The position numbers and the translations under genes were made by a program. From positions 1 through 6,987 of the forward strand of contig JAISBH010000314.1 of assembly GCA_031266295.1 (NCBI GenBank): a stretch of 6,987 nt of DNA, read 5' to 3'. Positions 5,353 through 6,987 of this stretch are shown in pieces (the first letter of the stretch is position 1; each line of letters begins with the position of its first letter). The notes under the pieces were generated by a model. That model made no database searches and had not been told where the DNA came from. It saw only the letters and a program-made list of their open reading frames with translations. The stretch comes from Oscillospiraceae bacterium. Lineage in GTDB: Bacteria; Bacillota; Clostridia; Christensenellales; Aristaeellaceae.

Positions 5353-6987
5353 CGCGCACCCTCCTTTATTGAGTAATCCAAATCGTTATAGTCGATTATG
5401 AACTCCGTGCCGTCCTCATATACCACGCGCTTCACGCCGGACGCGACCGTCTCGTGCAACGCAACACTCAAGCCGGCGACGCGAGACAGCGCGCCATTGA
5501 CCGTCGCGTACACTTGCGCCGCCGCATCCGACCAGTGATCGAACGTGGCGGAGTAATACGGGTTCAGCGCGGTATACTTCATGTCGCTGGCCGGGGCGTA
5601 GGTAAAGGTAAAGTGCGGCGACGCGCCGTATTCGATCATCCGCAGAGCTGCCTCGCGCAGATCATAATCGCTATCAATGCCGCTCAGGTTCAGCGCGGAA
5701 CCCGCGTACGGCACGCATCCGCTCAGTATCATTCCATACCAGGGAATCTCATCATCAACGATCAGGAACGCGTTGTGATACAGCGGCGCGTTGGATACGG
5801 CGGCGGCGTACGGCAGAGCGTAGGCGTTCGCCGCGCTGATCATCAACGGATACTCGGCGGCCAGCGTCCCAAGACTGCAGGCGACGAGCGCTTCCGCCTC
5901 GTCGCGGGTGATTGTCTCGGTACGCTTGCGGTCGGAGGCGAGCGCGCTGCCTAGGTCGCGCAGCGATACCCCGGGCAGGGCATACCGATCGAACGCGCGC
6001 AGGAACTGTTCCGCGTAGCGGCCTATAAACTTCGGCGACAGCAGGTTAGATAATACCTCCCTATAGCCGCCCAGCGCGGAGTCGACGTTATAACTCAACG
6101 GATTCCACTGTCCTATCACAGCCGCGCCGCCCTCGCCATAGTAGCGCGAATTCTCGACCGTGTACTGATAATGCCGCGACGAGTATGGCACGCGCTGGAA
6201 CGCTGTGTCGGAGAACAGTATGCCGCCACGCGACTCAACGTCATACGCCAGCGATTGCAGCTCGTCTATGTCTCCCAATTCGCGCACCGGCGTTATATGG
6301 TTTGCCGCGTCGTGATAATACCCGCGATTATACCATCCCTGATAGTTTACGAACAGCCTCTGAACGCCGCTATCCGACAGCGATTCAACAATGGCCTGCG
6401 CCTGAGCGTATGTGGTCACGGGCGTTTGCCCTTCATACGCTATATCCAGGAAGAATCGCCGCCCCATCACGCTGCCGATTATATCCACAAACATGGGGAT
6501 ATCCGTTTGTTCCGCCGCGATAATCGATTCAGCCGCCGGTTTGAGCTTCCCCTCGGCGGTCATTCGTTCCCGCTCATACCGCGCCATACCGCTGTAACCG
6601 GAGTATTCGTCAGCCAGGAACGTGTATCGGATAGCGATGTTAAGCTCGGCCTTGCGCTTCTCAACCACTGGTATCAGCGTCTCGCCCGCGCCACCGCTGA
6701 CGCGCACCATCGACGCCGATCTCAGAGCGAAGATGGCGCTAATCGCGTTGTAGCTGTTCAACTTGCCCGCGACGGACGCGCTAATCTGCGCCAGCGGCGC
6801 GCCGCTCTCGATGCGGACGAGTATGCCGCCGCCGTCATGCTCGATCCCGAACAGCGGAAGCCGCGCGGATTCCGATTGATCCAGCATAGCGTTCGTTATC
6901 AGCAGCGGATCCAGCCCATATACATACTGCCGATAGTCCTCCGCCGTTACCTTGCCGTTATTGAACCGTATCAGCGAGCCGGAGCCG
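5349..6987 (-). CDS. DUF5696 domain protein, glycosidase-like, 5' partial
   Basis: The reading frame stays open to the window edge, so the ATG at 6887 is internal: the 33 codons before it carry family-like sequence (GSGSLIRFNNGK, then YVYGLD). The true start and any signal peptide lie outside. About 545 residues are visible. From my knowledge of the family, the GSG-x-LIRFNNGK / VYG-D block, the VNYQGWYNRG segment (about visible residues 212-225), the EIPWYGMILSGCVPYAG segment (about 411-428) and the terminal VVYEDGTEFIIDYND strand pair (about 520-534) are DUF5696 hallmarks. The alternating helix and strand pattern and the closing beta segment resemble TIM-barrel glycosidases, but I cannot assign catalytic residues. 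It is the first visible operon gene. It overlaps the next start by 4 nt (ATGA), and its Lys-Glu-Gly codons near the end double as that gene's Shine-Dalgarno. A role in processing the imported glycan is inferred from context only. Confidence 0.85.
   Translation of the reverse strand, partial: GSGSLIRFNNGKVTAEDYRQYVYGLDPLLITNAMLDQSESARLPLFGIEHDGGGILVRIESGAPLAQISASVAGKLNSYNAISAIFALRSASMVRVSGGAGETLIPVVEKRKAELNIAIRYTFLADEYSGYSGMARYERERMTAEGKLKPAAESIIAAEQTDIPMFVDIIGSVMGRRFFLDIAYEGQTPVTTYAQAQAIVESLSDSGVQRLFVNYQGWYNRGYYHDAANHITPVRELGDIDELQSLAYDVESRGGILFSDTAFQRVPYSSRHYQYTVENSRYYGEGGAAVIGQWNPLSYNVDSALGGYREVLSNLLSPKFIGRYAEQFLRAFDRYALPGVSLRDLGSALASDRKRTETITRDEAEALVACSLGTLAAEYPLMISAANAYALPYAAAVSNAPLYHNAFLIVDDEIPWYGMILSGCVPYAGSALNLSGIDSDYDLREAALRMIEYGASPHFTFTYAPASDMKYTALNPYYSATFDHWSDAAAQVYATVNGALSRVAGLSVALHETVASGVKRVVYEDGTEFIIDYNDLDYSIKEGAR
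5359..5367 (-). promoter_or_regulatory. Shine-Dalgarno of permease 1 inside the DUF5696 gene
   Basis: AAAGGAGGG lies in the last codons of the upstream gene, six bases before the permease ATG at 5352, which itself overlaps the upstream TGA by four bases. This is a classic coupled start. Confidence 0.8.

Noticed and set aside
4799..5359. Minus-strand frame of 186 residues overlapping permease 1
   Set aside because: It is an out-of-frame shadow. The permease frame has membrane segments and an EAA loop, while this one has low-complexity Arg/Gly/Ala sequence.
5454..5954. Plus-strand frame of 166 residues, rich in Arg
   Set aside because: It is a complement shadow of the DUF5696 gene, whose frame has clear family motifs.

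Overview
The window holds one minus-strand operon, cut at its 5' end by the right edge of the window, plus a non-coding left flank. Reading in the direction of transcription (right to left) it contains a large DUF5696-type protein (5' end missing), two sugar ABC-transporter permeases (LplB/MalF type, then MalG type), a secreted protein with two near-identical 119-residue C-terminal repeats, and a family-1 extracellular solute-binding protein. Four of the five genes are placed in families from hallmark motifs. The secreted repeat protein has no family I can name.

The organism is most likely a member of the Bacillota (Clostridia or a Paenibacillus-like lineage) with a moderately GC-rich genome. 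DUF5696 proteins beside this subtype of CUT1 permease pair are, as I recall, typical of that phylum. The genes carry strong AGGAGG Shine-Dalgarno sites and are tightly packed, and the operon lacks its own ATPase, which fits CUT1 systems that share an MsmX-type ATPase. One feature is atypical for Gram-positives: neither the solute-binding protein nor the repeat protein has a lipobox cysteine.

Layout: 5349-6987 is DUF5696, overlapping by 4 nt (ATGA) with permease 1 (4390-5352). Permease 2 (best start 4377, end 3427) follows, its Shine-Dalgarno overlapping the stop of permease 1. After a 75-nt gap comes the repeat protein (best start 3351, end 1909), then 13 nt later the binding protein (441-1895). 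Inferred function: the binding protein and permeases import an oligosaccharide or similar glycan fragment. The DUF5696 protein (glycosidase-like in its C-terminal half) may process the glycan, and the repeat protein may capture it outside the cell. The substrate cannot be read from sequence.

Positions 1-440 contain no convincing gene. They are rich in inverted repeats: a 12-bp GC stem at 132-194, a 7-bp stem at 211-228, a plus-strand hairpin followed by a T-rich run at 277-312 that resembles an intrinsic terminator, a 13-bp inverted repeat at 288-366, and an 11-bp stem at 371-410 just downstream of the operon. A degenerate five-unit TTACC repeat (421-445) contains the last stop codon and gives stops in all three frames of the operon strand. 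The flank may hold a small structured RNA on the plus strand, or only convergent 3' ends. The sequence alone does not decide.
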